A stretch of 64,000 bases of DNA from JAENWD01 sp963837165 (lineage in GTDB: Bacteria; Acidobacteriota; Vicinamibacteria; Vicinamibacterales; JAENWD01): the NCBI GenBank assembly GCA_963837165.1, contig CAWIMD010000002.1:682001-746000 (forward strand), written 5' to 3'. How positions within the stretch are numbered: the stretch's first letter is position 1; each line of letters begins with the position of its first letter. The notes under the pieces were generated by a model. It worked only from the letters and a program-made list of their open reading frames with translations, was not told the DNA's origin and ran no database searches. The translations under genes and the position numbers were made by a program. Positions 42,635-53,748 of this stretch are shown here, piece by piece.

Positions 42635-42669
42635 CGGAGACTGCAGGGGCGAACCGGAAGCACGCCGCG

Positions 42670-42698
42670 ATTATCGGCCAAGTCAGGGGCAGGGTCAA
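42670..42698 (-). promoter_or_regulatory. Sigma-70 promoter of the TPR-RDD-pgpA-cinA run
   Basis: Minus strand: TTGACC (42698-42693), 17-bp spacer, GATAAT (42675-42670). The start near 42663 leaves a leader of about 30 nt before the ATG at 42634. It probably serves the downstream chain of nearly contiguous minus-strand genes. Confidence 0.65.
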
Positions 42699-42757
42699 CG
42701 CGATCGACCGGCGTCGGCAGCGAAGGATCGCACGCCATCGCCGGCTGCCGCGCTCTG

Positions 42758-42766
42758 TGGTACAAG
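42758..42766 (+). promoter_or_regulatory. Extended -10 immediately upstream of ftcD
   Basis: TGGTACAAG has the TGn extension and a 4/6 -10 hexamer (42761-42766), with 7 nt to the ATG at 42774 and no Shine-Dalgarno. Leaderless transcription is plausible. Confidence 0.4.
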
Positions 42767-42773
42767 AGCGCCC

Positions 42774-43673
42774 ATGGCCATCATCGAGTGCATTCCGAAC
42801 ATCAGCGAGGGCCGCCGCCCCGAGGTCGTCGCACGCATCGTCGATGCGGTCGCATCGGCGTCCCGGGAGGTGCGTGTGCTCGACTCGACCTCGGACGCGT
42901 CCCACAACCGGTCGGTCCTGACGCTGGCTGGTACCGCGGACGGGCTGCTGGCCGCGGTGATGGCGCTGTTCGAACACACGCTGGCAGAGGTGGACCTGAC
43001 CCGCCACCGGGGCGAACACCCGCGCCTGGGGGCCGTCGACGTCGTGCCGTTCGTGCCCATCGAGGGCGTCACGATGGCCGACTGCGTGACGCTCGCGCGG
43101 CAGGTCGGCGCCGAGGTGGCCCACCGCTTCTCCGTGCCGGTGTACCTCTATGAGGAGGCGGCCAGCGACCCGGCACGGCGCAACCTCGAGGACATCCGAC
43201 GCGGCGAGTTCGAAGGGCTCGCGGCCACACTGTCGTCGGCCGGCTGGGCGCCGGATTTCGGGCCGCCGGCGCCGCACCCGACCGCGGGCGCCACGGTCAT
43301 CGGCGCGCGCATGCCCCTCATCGCCTACAACGTCAACCTCGCCACCGACCGCCTGGACGTGGCGAAGCGGATCGCGGCGGCTGTCCGGCACAGCAGCGGC
43401 GGCCTGCGCTTCGTGAAGGCGATGGGCGTGATGCTCGAGGACCGCCACATCGTGCAGGTCTCGATGAACCTGACGAACGTCGAGAAGACGCCAATCGCGC
43501 GCGTGTTCGAGCTCGTGCGGCGCGAGGCCGCACGCTACGGCGTGAGCGTGCTGGAAAGCGGAATCGTCGGGCTGGTGCCGCTGGCGGCGCTGACGGCCGC
43601 CGCCGCGTACTTCCTGCAGCTGGAGGGCTTCGGCGCGCGGCAGGTGCTGGAGACGCGGCTGCGCGAACGCTGA
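42774..43673 (+). CDS. ftcD: Glutamate formimidoyltransferase
   Basis: Transfers the formimino group from N-formimino-L-glutamate to tetrahydrofolate in histidine degradation. The 299-residue protein has the formiminotransferase N-domain (IIECIPNISEGRRPEVVARI, SDASHNRSVLTLAG, PRLGAVDVVPFVPIEGV) and the C-terminal domain (KAMGVMLEDRHIVQVSMNLTN). It matches the single-domain form and lacks the cyclodeaminase part. No other hut genes are in the window. Confidence 0.93.
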   Translation: MAIIECIPNISEGRRPEVVARIVDAVASASREVRVLDSTSDASHNRSVLTLAGTADGLLAAVMALFEHTLAEVDLTRHRGEHPRLGAVDVVPFVPIEGVTMADCVTLARQVGAEVAHRFSVPVYLYEEAASDPARRNLEDIRRGEFEGLAATLSSAGWAPDFGPPAPHPTAGATVIGARMPLIAYNVNLATDRLDVAKRIAAAVRHSSGGLRFVKAMGVMLEDRHIVQVSMNLTNVEKTPIARVFELVRREAARYGVSVLESGIVGLVPLAALTAAAAYFLQLEGFGARQVLETRLRER

Positions 43674-43788
43674 GGCGACCGAGCCCGCTGAGCAGGCCCA
43701 ACGGAGAGATCGCAGTGGGCGGAGGCTCGCAGAGACGTCACGCTGCCACCCGCGCGGGACCGGCGCCGGCCGCAACGCGGCCGGCAAA

Positions 43789-43810
43789 GCGCGCAGGCGG
43801 GCCTGCGCGC
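43789..43810 (+). terminator. Hairpin after ftcD
   Basis: Perfect 10-bp stem GCGCGCAGGC/GCCTGCGCGC with a GG loop, between ftcD (plus) and ntrX (minus). It is 115 bp after the ftcD stop. No U-run follows, so termination efficiency is unclear. Confidence 0.45.
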
Positions 43811-43936
43811 TCTGTCACGGCTTCACCGCGACGCCGGTCCCGCGCACGTCAAACAGCGGAACAGCCTCCGCGAACTCTTGCCCTTTGCGTGCTCCGCGAT
43901 GGGCCTGCTCGGCGATCTCTGCTCGCTCTGCCCGCG

Positions 43937-45340
<1,404 letters not shown>

Positions 45341-45358
45341 CGGTCGGTCCCGGGCGCC

Positions 45359-47641
45359 TCAGCAGGGCAGCTCGATCGTGAAGCGCGTGCCCCGCGGCTG
45401 GTTCTCTCCCACCTCGATGCTGCCGCCGTGCTCGGCGATGATCCGCCGCACGATCGCCAGGCCGAGCCCGCTTCCCCGCCGCTTCGTGGAGAAGTACGGC
45501 ATGAATAGCTTCTCACGATCCGCGGCGGGGATCCCCGGCCCGTCGTCGGCCACGACCAGGCGCACGACGCCGAGCGCGGGGTCGTGCACGGCCTCAATCG
45601 CGATGCGGCCGCGGCGCTCCAGCGCCTCCACGGCATTGTCCACGAGATTGATGACGACCCGGCGCAGCTGCTCGGGGTCGACGCGGACCGGCGGCAGGCC
45701 GGGCGAGTACCGCCGCTCGAACCGGATCTCCGAGAACAGCCCGTCGTACAGTGCGAGCGTGTCGTCGACGAGGGCCGGCAGCTGCGTGGGGACGGTCTTC
45801 GGGGCCGGCATCCGCGCGAACTGGCTGAACTCGTCCACCAGGCCCTTGAGCGATTCGACCTCGCGCACGATCGTCAGCGCGCACTCGTCGACGAGCGTGC
45901 GCGTCGGCGGCGGCGCCGCCGCGAAATGCCGCTGCAGCCGTTCCGCCGAGAGCTGGATGGGCGTGAGGGGATTCTTGATCTCGTGGGCGAGTCGGCGGGC
46001 CACCTCCCGCCATGCCGCCACACGCTGCGACCTGATGAGCGGCGTCACGTCGTCGAACACGAGCACGGTGCCCTCGAGGCGACCCCCGTCGCCGGTCAGC
46101 GCCGTGGCGACGGCCGCCAGGTGGAGCTCTCTGCCGTCGCGGGCGAGCGCGATCTCCTGCGGCGGCGTGGGGCCGCCGCTGGCGGCCGCCTTGCGCAGCA
46201 GCGTGGCGAGGGGCAGCAGGTCGTCGCGCCCCAGCACTTCGGCGACGGGCCGGCCCGCCTCCTCCGCGTCGATCCCGAGCAGCCGGCGCGCCGCGTCGTT
46301 CACCGTGCCGATGCGGCCCTGCTCGTCCACCGAGATCACGCCGGTGGCGATGCGCTGCAGGATCGTCTCGATGTACCGCCGCCGCACCTCGCCTTCCCGG
46401 TGCTTGCCCTCGAGATCCAGGGCCGCGCGCTCCAGCTCGCGCCGGCCGCCCGCGAGCTCCTCCGCCATGCTGTTGAACGCCTCGACGAGCGACCCGAACT
46501 CGTCCTCGGTCTCGCGCTCCACGCGGTGATCGAGGTGCCCCGCGCCGATCTCCCGCGCGGCCACGGCGAGCAGCTGCACGGGCCGCGTGATCCGCTTGGC
46601 CAGGTACAGCCCCATCCAGGTGGCCCCGACGAGAATCATCAGGGTCACCATCAGGAAGAACGACACGTACACGCCGAACAGCGGCGCCTTCAGCACCCGC
46701 AGCTGCCGGTAGTCCTCGTAGGCCGTGGTCATCCGCCGCGACCGCGCGGCGAGATCGCCGGTCAGGTAATCGCTCGCCACGACCACGCCGACGATCCGCC
46801 CGCCCGGGGCGCGGATTGGCGCCGCGCCGCGCAGCAGCTCGCCGCCGCGTCCGACCGGCTCGAGCAGCCACGTCTCGGCGGCGCCGCTCGCCACGCGGCT
46901 GGCCAGCCGTTCGGCCGACGCCCGCGACGCGCCCGGCGGCAGGCTGGGTGACTCCACGTCGAGGACCGGCGCCACATCGCCCTGCGGCGAGTTGCCGGGC
47001 ACGACGCGGAAGATCTCCACGAGCTTCAGGCGATCCTCCGCCACTTCGGGCCCGATGTGCGTCTGGAGCGGCGCCACGTCCGCTGCGGCGAGGTTCACGC
47101 CCGACAACCCTCGCGCGATGCGCGACGCCTGCGTCACCACGAACCGCTGACGTTCGGCGTAGTAGTCGCTGGCAATCCGGTTGGCCGAGGAGAGGATCTC
47201 GTCCATCGGCGCGTTGAACCAGCGGTCGGCGCTGTTCCGGATCAGCTCGCTGCCGACCAGCAGCACCAGGATCGACGGGATCAGCGTCAGCCCGAGGAGC
47301 ACCGCCACCAGCTTCGCGCGAAAACGGGCGAACGGCAGCGCCCGCCGGCGCTCCACCACGAGCTTGATGATGTTGCGCGCCAGCACGAACACCAGCGCGA
47401 CCAGCATCGTGAGGTCGGCGACCGAGAGCGCGTACAACACGACTTCGGTCAGGAAATCCGGCGAGAACCGGGTCGTCCGTCCGGCCAGCGCCAGCAGCGT
47501 CACGAACGCCGCGACGAGCAGGAGGATGCCGGCCAGCAACAGGCGCGGGTTGTCACGAATCGGCCGTCGGGCCGGGCGCCCGGGCGCCGGATCGGATGCG
47601 TGCTGGCGGGCGGCGGCGGGCTGGCGGTAGGGAGTGGCCAT
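45359..47641 (-). CDS. ntrY: NtrY-like membrane sensor histidine kinase
   Basis: Sensor kinase, 760 residues. It has several N-terminal membrane helices (LLLAGILLLVAAFVTLLALA near residue 35), a long extracytoplasmic part, a HAMP, a PAS domain (GVISVDEQGRIGTVNDAARR) and the kinase core with the H-box REVARRLAHEIKNPLTPIQL, N-box NLVDNAVEAL and G-boxes GPGIPAADREKLF and GSGLGLAIVRRI. The ATG at 47641 starts the conserved part. With ntrX it forms a typical NtrYX pair. Confidence 0.92.
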   Translation of the reverse strand: MATPYRQPAAARQHASDPAPGRPARRPIRDNPRLLLAGILLLVAAFVTLLALAGRTTRFSPDFLTEVVLYALSVADLTMLVALVFVLARNIIKLVVERRRALPFARFRAKLVAVLLGLTLIPSILVLLVGSELIRNSADRWFNAPMDEILSSANRIASDYYAERQRFVVTQASRIARGLSGVNLAAADVAPLQTHIGPEVAEDRLKLVEIFRVVPGNSPQGDVAPVLDVESPSLPPGASRASAERLASRVASGAAETWLLEPVGRGGELLRGAAPIRAPGGRIVGVVVASDYLTGDLAARSRRMTTAYEDYRQLRVLKAPLFGVYVSFFLMVTLMILVGATWMGLYLAKRITRPVQLLAVAAREIGAGHLDHRVERETEDEFGSLVEAFNSMAEELAGGRRELERAALDLEGKHREGEVRRRYIETILQRIATGVISVDEQGRIGTVNDAARRLLGIDAEEAGRPVAEVLGRDDLLPLATLLRKAAASGGPTPPQEIALARDGRELHLAAVATALTGDGGRLEGTVLVFDDVTPLIRSQRVAAWREVARRLAHEIKNPLTPIQLSAERLQRHFAAAPPPTRTLVDECALTIVREVESLKGLVDEFSQFARMPAPKTVPTQLPALVDDTLALYDGLFSEIRFERRYSPGLPPVRVDPEQLRRVVINLVDNAVEALERRGRIAIEAVHDPALGVVRLVVADDGPGIPAADREKLFMPYFSTKRRGSGLGLAIVRRIIAEHGGSIEVGENQPRGTRFTIELPC

Positions 47642-47685
47642 CGCGCTGTCGCGCGGCAGGGCGCCGACGCGCCCGCCGGGCGGGC

Positions 47686-48144
47686 TCAATCCCGCGTGTT
47701 GAGCAGATCCTGGAGCTCGTGCATGAACTCGCCGATGTCCCGGAAATGGCGGTACACCGAGGCGAACCGCACGTAGGCCACCTTGTCGAGGTGCTTGAGC
47801 TCCTCCATCACGGCCTGGCCGATCTCGGCCGTGGCAATCTCCTTCTCGGGCCGATCCTGCAGCGTGCCCTCCACCCGGTCGGCAATCGCCTCGACCTGCG
47901 CCACGCTCACGGGACGCTTCTCACAGGCCTTCAGCAGGCCGGCAACCAGCTTCTGCCGCTCGAACCGCTCGCGGCTGCCGTCCTTCTTCACCACCATGTA
48001 GGGGATCTCGTCGATCCGCTCGTAGCTCGTGAAGCGGCGCCCGCACTCGAGGCACTCGCGACGGCGCCGGATGGCCTCGCCTTCCTTGCTCTCGCGCGAA
48101 TCGACCACCTTGTCGCCGAGGTGGCCGCAGTAGGGACACTTCAC
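47686..48144 (-). CDS. nrdR: Transcriptional repressor NrdR
   Basis: Nucleotide-sensing repressor of ribonucleotide reductase genes. The 152-residue product has an N-terminal zinc ribbon (VKCPYCGHLGDKVVDSR, RRRRECLECGRRFTSYER) and the ATP-cone (VVKKDGSRERFERQKLVAGL). The start is the GTG at 48144 in a GTGA overlap with the preceding gene. nrd genes are not in the window. Confidence 0.95.
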   Translation of the reverse strand: MKCPYCGHLGDKVVDSRESKEGEAIRRRRECLECGRRFTSYERIDEIPYMVVKKDGSRERFERQKLVAGLLKACEKRPVSVAQVEAIADRVEGTLQDRPEKEIATAEIGQAVMEELKHLDKVAYVRFASVYRHFRDIGEFMHELQDLLNTRD

Positions 48145-49169
48145 GCCGCTTCCTCCGCCTCGCGCGAACGGGCCAGGCTGCCCGCCCTCGAGAGGCTCAC
48201 GCCTTCCTGCGCCAGCAGGATGAGGCCGACGACCGCCACCGGCACGAACGAGACGGCATGCAGGACGAGCGCCGCGCCCACGGCGCGGTCGTTGGGGGCC
48301 CCGTAGAACACCGTCGTCCCCAGGCGGTAGAAATAGTGGAATCCGCCCACGGCCCCCGGCGTCGGCACCGCCACGCCGACCACGAGCAGCGCCTGGAGGA
48401 AGAACGCGCCGGGAAACGGCATGCGGATGTGAAACGCCGCCGTCACCAGCCAGATCGCGCTGGAGATGGCCAGCCACAGCGGCAGCGACAGTAGCAGGGC
48501 GACGGCGAGCCGGCGGGGTTGCCGCACGATGGCGAGCCCTTCGGCGAACGCGTGCACGAAGCGCGCGGCCAGGACTCCGAGCCGCGTCGGAAGCCACCGT
48601 GCCAGCATCGACGTGATCCGCTCGAGCGTTGCCGGATGGCCCGCCAGGAAGAACAGCACCACCAGGCCGACGACGCACACCCCGCCGGCGATGGCTCCTC
48701 CCAGCTTCACTTCGGCAAACGTGTGGCCGCCCACGTGCTCGAGGCCGGGATCGAACAGCAGCAGGAAGGCCGCGAAGAGGAGCAGCACCATGATCGTGTC
48801 GAGGAGCCGCTCCACGATGATCGTGGCGAAGGTCGCCGTCGCGTTCAGCCCCTCCTTGCGCGCGAGCAGGTACGGCCGCAGGACCTCGCCGGCCCGGGCC
48901 GGCAGCAGCGCGCTGGCGGCAAAGCCGATGATCGTCATGCGGAGGGCGTTCGAGAAGCGGACGTGCCCGACCGGTGCGAGCAGGTATCGCCAGCGATACG
49001 CGCGGACGGAATAGGAGACGGCCGTGGTCGCCAGCGCGAGCAGCAGCAGATCCAGGCGCGCGTGGAGCATCTCCTGGCCGACCTGCCGGAAATCCGTGTT
49101 CCGCAGGAACAGCGCGAGCAGGAGGCCGGCCGCGGCCAGGGCGATGACAGTGCGCAGGTGGCGGTGCAT
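48141..49169 (-). CDS. Lysylphosphatidylglycerol synthase transmembrane-type flippase (UPF0104)
   Basis: Eight or more membrane helices in 342 residues. The sequence carries the family pattern AYRWRYLLAPVGHVRFSNAL, IGFAASALLPARAGEVLRPY (typical Pro-Arg-Gly-Glu region), ERLLDTIMVLLLF and the C-terminal GVAVPTPGAVGGFHYFYRL. Such proteins move or modify lipid-linked substrates; the exact substrate is unknown. It overlaps nrdR by 4 bp and is divergent from purC; a TATAGT-like -10 lies at 49220-49215. Confidence 0.85.
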   Translation of the reverse strand: MHRHLRTVIALAAAGLLLALFLRNTDFRQVGQEMLHARLDLLLLALATTAVSYSVRAYRWRYLLAPVGHVRFSNALRMTIIGFAASALLPARAGEVLRPYLLARKEGLNATATFATIIVERLLDTIMVLLLFAAFLLLFDPGLEHVGGHTFAEVKLGGAIAGGVCVVGLVVLFFLAGHPATLERITSMLARWLPTRLGVLAARFVHAFAEGLAIVRQPRRLAVALLLSLPLWLAISSAIWLVTAAFHIRMPFPGAFFLQALLVVGVAVPTPGAVGGFHYFYRLGTTVFYGAPNDRAVGAALVLHAVSFVPVAVVGLILLAQEGVSLSRAGSLARSREAEEAA

Positions 49170-49271
49170 CTCGTCGGGGGAATGCCGCGGCAGCGCAAGG
49201 CCGGGCCGGTTGTAACTATATGCCGGATCGCGGGCATCTGCTACCATTCGGCGGGTCCGGAGGTTCCGCCC

Positions 49272-50171
49272 GTGTCCCTCGCGTCCCCCGTCACCAGCAC
49301 CGCCTTTGCCGGCCTCCGGCGCTTCCGGACGGGCAAGGTGCGCGACGTCTACGATCTCGGCGACGCGCTCCTGATCGTCGCCACCGATCGCATCTCGGCC
49401 TTCGACTACGTGCTCGGCACCGGTATTCCCGACAAGGGCAAGGTGCTGACCCAGCTGTCGGCATTCTGGTTCGGGTTCCTGCGCGACGTGGTCCCGAACC
49501 ACTTCCTGACGATGGACGTCCAGGCCTACCCGGCAGAGGCGCGGGCGTACGCCGCCGACCTCGCCGGACGCAGCATGCTGGTCCGCAAGACCGCGCCCAT
49601 CGAGATCGAGTGCGTCGCGCGCGGCTACCTTTCCGGATCGGGCTGGAAGGAGTACGCGCGCACGGGCCAGGTGTGCGGCATCCCCCTGCCGGCGGGTCTC
49701 CGCGAATCGGATCGACTCCCCTCGCCCATCTTCACGCCCGCGACCAAGGCCAGCTCCGGCCACGACATCAACATCGACGCACGGGAGGCGGCGCGGCTGG
49801 TCGGCGACGTCGCCCTCGTCGAGCGCCTGCGCGACGTCACGCTGGAGCTGTACGGCCGGGCCGCGGCGCACGCGGCCGGCTGCGGCATCCTCCTCGCCGA
49901 CACGAAGTTCGAGTTCGGGCGCGCCGACGGCGAGCTGCTGCTGATCGACGAGGCGCTGACGCCGGACTCCTCGCGCTTCTGGCCGGCCGACGCCTACGCG
50001 CCGGGCGGGCCGCAACCGAGCTTCGACAAACAGTTCGTACGGGACCACCTCGAGGCGATCGGCTGGAACAAGCAGCCGCCGGTGCCCACCCTGCCCGCCG
50101 ACGTCGTCGAGCGGACGCGTGCCAAGTACCTCGAGGCGTTCCAACGCCTCGCCGGACGCGGGCTGGAGTAG
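49272..50171 (+). CDS. purC: Phosphoribosylaminoimidazole-succinocarboxamide synthase
   Basis: Joins CAIR and aspartate in purine synthesis. The 299-residue SAICAR synthetase has GKVRDVYDLGDALLIVATDR, SAFDYVLGTGIPDKG, ECVARGYLSGSGWKEY, the ATP-site LADTKFEFGRADGELLLIDE and SRFWPADAY. The GTG at 49272 has a good GGAGG at 49259-49263 (8-nt gap). The next gene follows by 4 bp. It is the long bacterial/eukaryote-like form. Confidence 0.96.
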   Translation: MSLASPVTSTAFAGLRRFRTGKVRDVYDLGDALLIVATDRISAFDYVLGTGIPDKGKVLTQLSAFWFGFLRDVVPNHFLTMDVQAYPAEARAYAADLAGRSMLVRKTAPIEIECVARGYLSGSGWKEYARTGQVCGIPLPAGLRESDRLPSPIFTPATKASSGHDINIDAREAARLVGDVALVERLRDVTLELYGRAAAHAAGCGILLADTKFEFGRADGELLLIDEALTPDSSRFWPADAYAPGGPQPSFDKQFVRDHLEAIGWNKQPPVPTLPADVVERTRAKYLEAFQRLAGRGLE

Positions 50172-50175
50172 GCCG

Positions 50176-50409
50176 GTGCGAGAGCTGCTCGATCGCCTGG
50201 TGGATCAGATGGTCCAGGGCGGCATCGACTTCGAGGACGGCCGCCGCGAGTTCGAGCGGCGGTTCATCAGCCGGATCCTCGCCGAAACCGGCGGCCACCT
50301 GTCCGAGGCGGCCGAACGGCTCGGCATCCACCGCAACACGCTGGCCCGGAAACTGGTTGAGCTGGACCTCGCCGCACCTCAGCGCCGGCGCCGCCCCCGG
50401 CCGCGCTGA
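50176..50409 (+). CDS. Fis-family helix-turn-helix protein
   Basis: A 77-residue DNA-binding protein. The C-terminal half is a Fis-type HTH (AETGGHLSEAAERLGIHRNTLARKL), the same class as sits at the end of sigma-54 activators. The N-terminal part (VRELLDRLVDQMVQGGIDFED) is a short helical dimerisation-like segment and the C-terminus is an Arg/Pro-rich tail. It starts with GTG 4 bp after purC. The target genes are unknown; a nucleoid-associated role is possible. Confidence 0.8.
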   Translation: MRELLDRLVDQMVQGGIDFEDGRREFERRFISRILAETGGHLSEAAERLGIHRNTLARKLVELDLAAPQRRRRPRPR

Positions 50410-50437
50410 CGCGCGATTTTCCCCGAAATTTCTCCTC

Positions 50438-50467
50438 TTGCCGGCACCCGTCGCGCTTGCGTATACT
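50438..50467 (+). promoter_or_regulatory. Sigma-70 promoter of groES-groEL
   Basis: TTGCCG (50438-50443), 18-bp spacer, TATACT (50462-50467). The CIRCE operator begins inside the -10 and runs over the expected start site, so HrcA binding would block RNA polymerase. Confidence 0.75.
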
Positions 50468-50493
50468 TAGCAGTCGCGCCCATCGAGTGCTAG
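50467..50493 (+). promoter_or_regulatory. CIRCE operator (HrcA box)
   Basis: TTAGCAGTC-N9-GAGTGCTAG. The consensus is TTAGCACTC-N9-GAGTGCTAA, with one mismatch in each arm. The 9-nt spacer is exact. It overlaps the groES promoter. This predicts heat-inducible groESL repression by HrcA, whose gene is not in the window. Confidence 0.85.
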
Positions 50494-50613
50494 CGGACCG
50501 GGCGCGGGGTCCGCCAGCCGGACCCTCCGCACAGACCGGCTGTCCCGGCCGGCCCCAGCCGCCGGGCAGTCACGGATGGATCGTACAGACAGTCAGTCCA
50601 CGGAGTAGCACCC

Positions 50614-50916
50614 ATGCCAGCAGTAGCACAGAAGGTCCGACCGCTCCACGACCGCATCATCGTCCAGCGTATCGAGGAAGGCGAGCAGAAGGTTGGCGGC
50701 ATCATCATCCCCGACACGGCCAAGGAAAAGCCGCAGCAGGGCAAGGTGATTGCCGTCGGCGCCGGCAAGCAGAAGGACGACGGCAAGCGCATTCCCCTCG
50801 ACGTCAAGGAAGGCGACACGATCCTCTTCGGCAAGTACTCGGGCCAGGAGATCAAACTCGAGGGCGAAGATCTCCTCATCATGCGTGAGGACGAAGTACT
50901 GGCCGTCGTCGGCTAG
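50614..50916 (+). CDS. groES: Co-chaperonin GroES
   Basis: The lid of the GroEL folding chamber. The 100-residue product has VRPLHDRIIVQRIEEGEQKV, the mobile-loop GGIIIPDTAKEKPQQGKV, EGDTILFGKYSGQEIKLEGE and LIMREDEVLAV. It is under the CIRCE-controlled promoter and precedes groEL by 75 bp, including two hairpins. Confidence 0.98.
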   Translation: MPAVAQKVRPLHDRIIVQRIEEGEQKVGGIIIPDTAKEKPQQGKVIAVGAGKQKDDGKRIPLDVKEGDTILFGKYSGQEIKLEGEDLLIMREDEVLAVVG

Positions 50917-50925
50917 TGCAGGTTT

Positions 50926-50976
50926 CGCGGGGCAAGGCTGCCCCGCGCTCGGAAGTACTGCGGGGCACCGCCCCGC
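50926..50976 (+). repeat. Twin GC hairpins between groES and groEL
   Basis: Two stem-loops share a GCGGGGC core: CGCGGGGCA/TGCCCCGCG (50926-50947, AGGC loop) and GCGGGGC/GCCCCGC (50960-50976, ACC loop). They could stabilise the upstream message or set the GroES:GroEL ratio. They also resemble a REP-like dispersed pair. Confidence 0.6.
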
Positions 50977-50991
50977 CATCAGGAGTCAGCA

Positions 50992-52620
<1,629 letters not shown>

Positions 52621-52635
52621 TGCGGAATGGGGAGT

Positions 52636-52705
52636 GCGGATTGCGGAATAGGTAATCCGCGACGAAAGACGAAAGGCCTGGCGGGACGTTCCCGCCAGGC
52701 CTTTC
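52636..52705. terminator. Bidirectional terminator between groEL and tonB
   Basis: A perfect 16-bp stem (52671-52686 with 52690-52705) with a CGT loop follows a smaller hairpin (GCGGATT/AATCCGC, 52636-52660). It lies between groEL (plus) and the tonB-like gene (minus). On the minus strand the stem is preceded by GAAAGG, so both directions have CUUUC-like ends. Confidence 0.8.
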
Positions 52706-52718
52706 GCATCTCCAACCC

Positions 52719-52766
52719 AGATCCCCAGATCCCCAGATCCCCAGATCCCCAGATCCCCAGATCCCT
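52719..52766. repeat. Tandem octamer repeat AGATCCCC
   Basis: Five perfect copies of AGATCCCC (52719-52758) and a sixth copy ending in T (52759-52766), abutting the stop codon of the minus-strand tonB gene. Like the block at 5926-5964 it is an 8-nt unit. Confidence 0.85.
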
Positions 52767-53658
52767 ACCGGAGCGTGAACGTCAGCTCGATGGTGACCAG
52801 CACGGGGACGGGCTGGCCGAAGCGGCGGCCGGGGACGAAGCGCCACTGCCTGGCCGCCTTCACCGCCTCCTGATCCAGGCCGAAGACCGAGTCGAGCGAC
52901 TTGGTCACGTTCACGTCCCCCACCGTGCCGTCAGGGTTGACGACGCATTCGACCCAGACGGTGCCCTGCACCTTCGCCCGCATGGCGTCGGCCGTGTAGT
53001 TCGGGCGCACCTGGCGCACCGGCTGCGGGAGCTCCACGCCGTTGCCGGGACGATAGACGCCGCCGCCCGTGCCCCCGCCCTCCCCGGGGCCGAGCCCTGA
53101 GCCCTTGCCCGGTCCGATGCCCGTGCCTGCGCCCGTTCCGGCCCCGCCGTCGGTCCCGGTTCCCTGCGACAGCGATACCGTCGACATGCCCTCGAGCAGG
53201 CCCGGGTTCATCACCTCCGCGTCGCCGAGCACCTTGGCCGGGATGTTCAGAAGCGGCTCCTTCGGCTCGTCCAGCTTTTGCGGTTTCGGGGTCGGCGGCC
53301 GCTCGACCGGCACGCTGATCTTGTCCTTCGCCGGGACCTCTGCCTTCTTTGGCGGCTCCGGCGACTGATTGCCGCCGCCACCTCCGCCGCCACCGGGCCC
53401 TGGCTCCGACAGCCAGACGATTTCCTTGGGCAGCTCCGTGCGCGGTGGCGGACCGCTCGCGTCCGGCACAGGGGCGTACAGCGCGATCACGATCGCCAGC
53501 AGTAGGAAGAACGCGTGCGCGCCGACCGCCGAGCCGACCCCGACCTTGGACTGCCGCCGCTCGAACGAGAAGGACAGTTCGGGCGGGTGGAGCCCCTCGA
53601 CGTGAACCGCCAGGTGCCCGTTATCGACGCTCTGGCGGGAAACAGTGGACTCGGCCAT
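52765..53658 (-). CDS. tonB: TonB-like energy transducer
   Basis: Couples proton-motive force to outer-membrane transporters. The 297-residue protein has an N-terminal cytoplasmic part, one membrane helix at about 41-60 (VGAHAFFLLLAIVIALYAPV), a Pro/Gly-rich periplasmic linker (EPPKKAEVPAKDKIS; GTGTDGGAGTGAGTGIGPGK) and a C-terminal TonB domain (VRPNYTADAMRAKVQGTVWV, VVNPDGTVGDVNVTKSLD). ExbB/ExbD are not adjacent. The octamer repeat abuts its stop codon. Confidence 0.88.
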   Translation of the reverse strand: MAESTVSRQSVDNGHLAVHVEGLHPPELSFSFERRQSKVGVGSAVGAHAFFLLLAIVIALYAPVPDASGPPPRTELPKEIVWLSEPGPGGGGGGGGNQSPEPPKKAEVPAKDKISVPVERPPTPKPQKLDEPKEPLLNIPAKVLGDAEVMNPGLLEGMSTVSLSQGTGTDGGAGTGAGTGIGPGKGSGLGPGEGGGTGGGVYRPGNGVELPQPVRQVRPNYTADAMRAKVQGTVWVECVVNPDGTVGDVNVTKSLDSVFGLDQEAVKAARQWRFVPGRRFGQPVPVLVTIELTFTLR

Positions 53659-53712
53659 CAGCGGACTATTGGCATTGTGCCATGACTTGCTGGACAGCGC
53701 CTTTGCAAGAAG

Positions 53713-53730
53713 GCTGCCCGCAGGGGCAGC
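53713..53730. terminator. Hairpin between the VWFA gene and tonB
   Basis: GCTGCCC/GGGCAGC (53713-53719 and 53724-53730, loop GCAG), extended by flanking AAG/CTT. It lies between the two minus-strand genes and may end the VWFA transcript before tonB. Confidence 0.4.
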
Positions 53731-53748
53731 TTACCGGGCCAGCCCCTG

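Noticed and set aside
48141..50144. Long 667-aa minus-strand frame over purC
   Set aside because: Only its C-terminal 342 residues carry the flippase family pattern; the rest is the complement of purC.
52621..52660. Heptamer-like GCGGAAT repeats after groEL as a gene or array
   Set aside because: Only a few degenerate units; better read as part of the terminator region.
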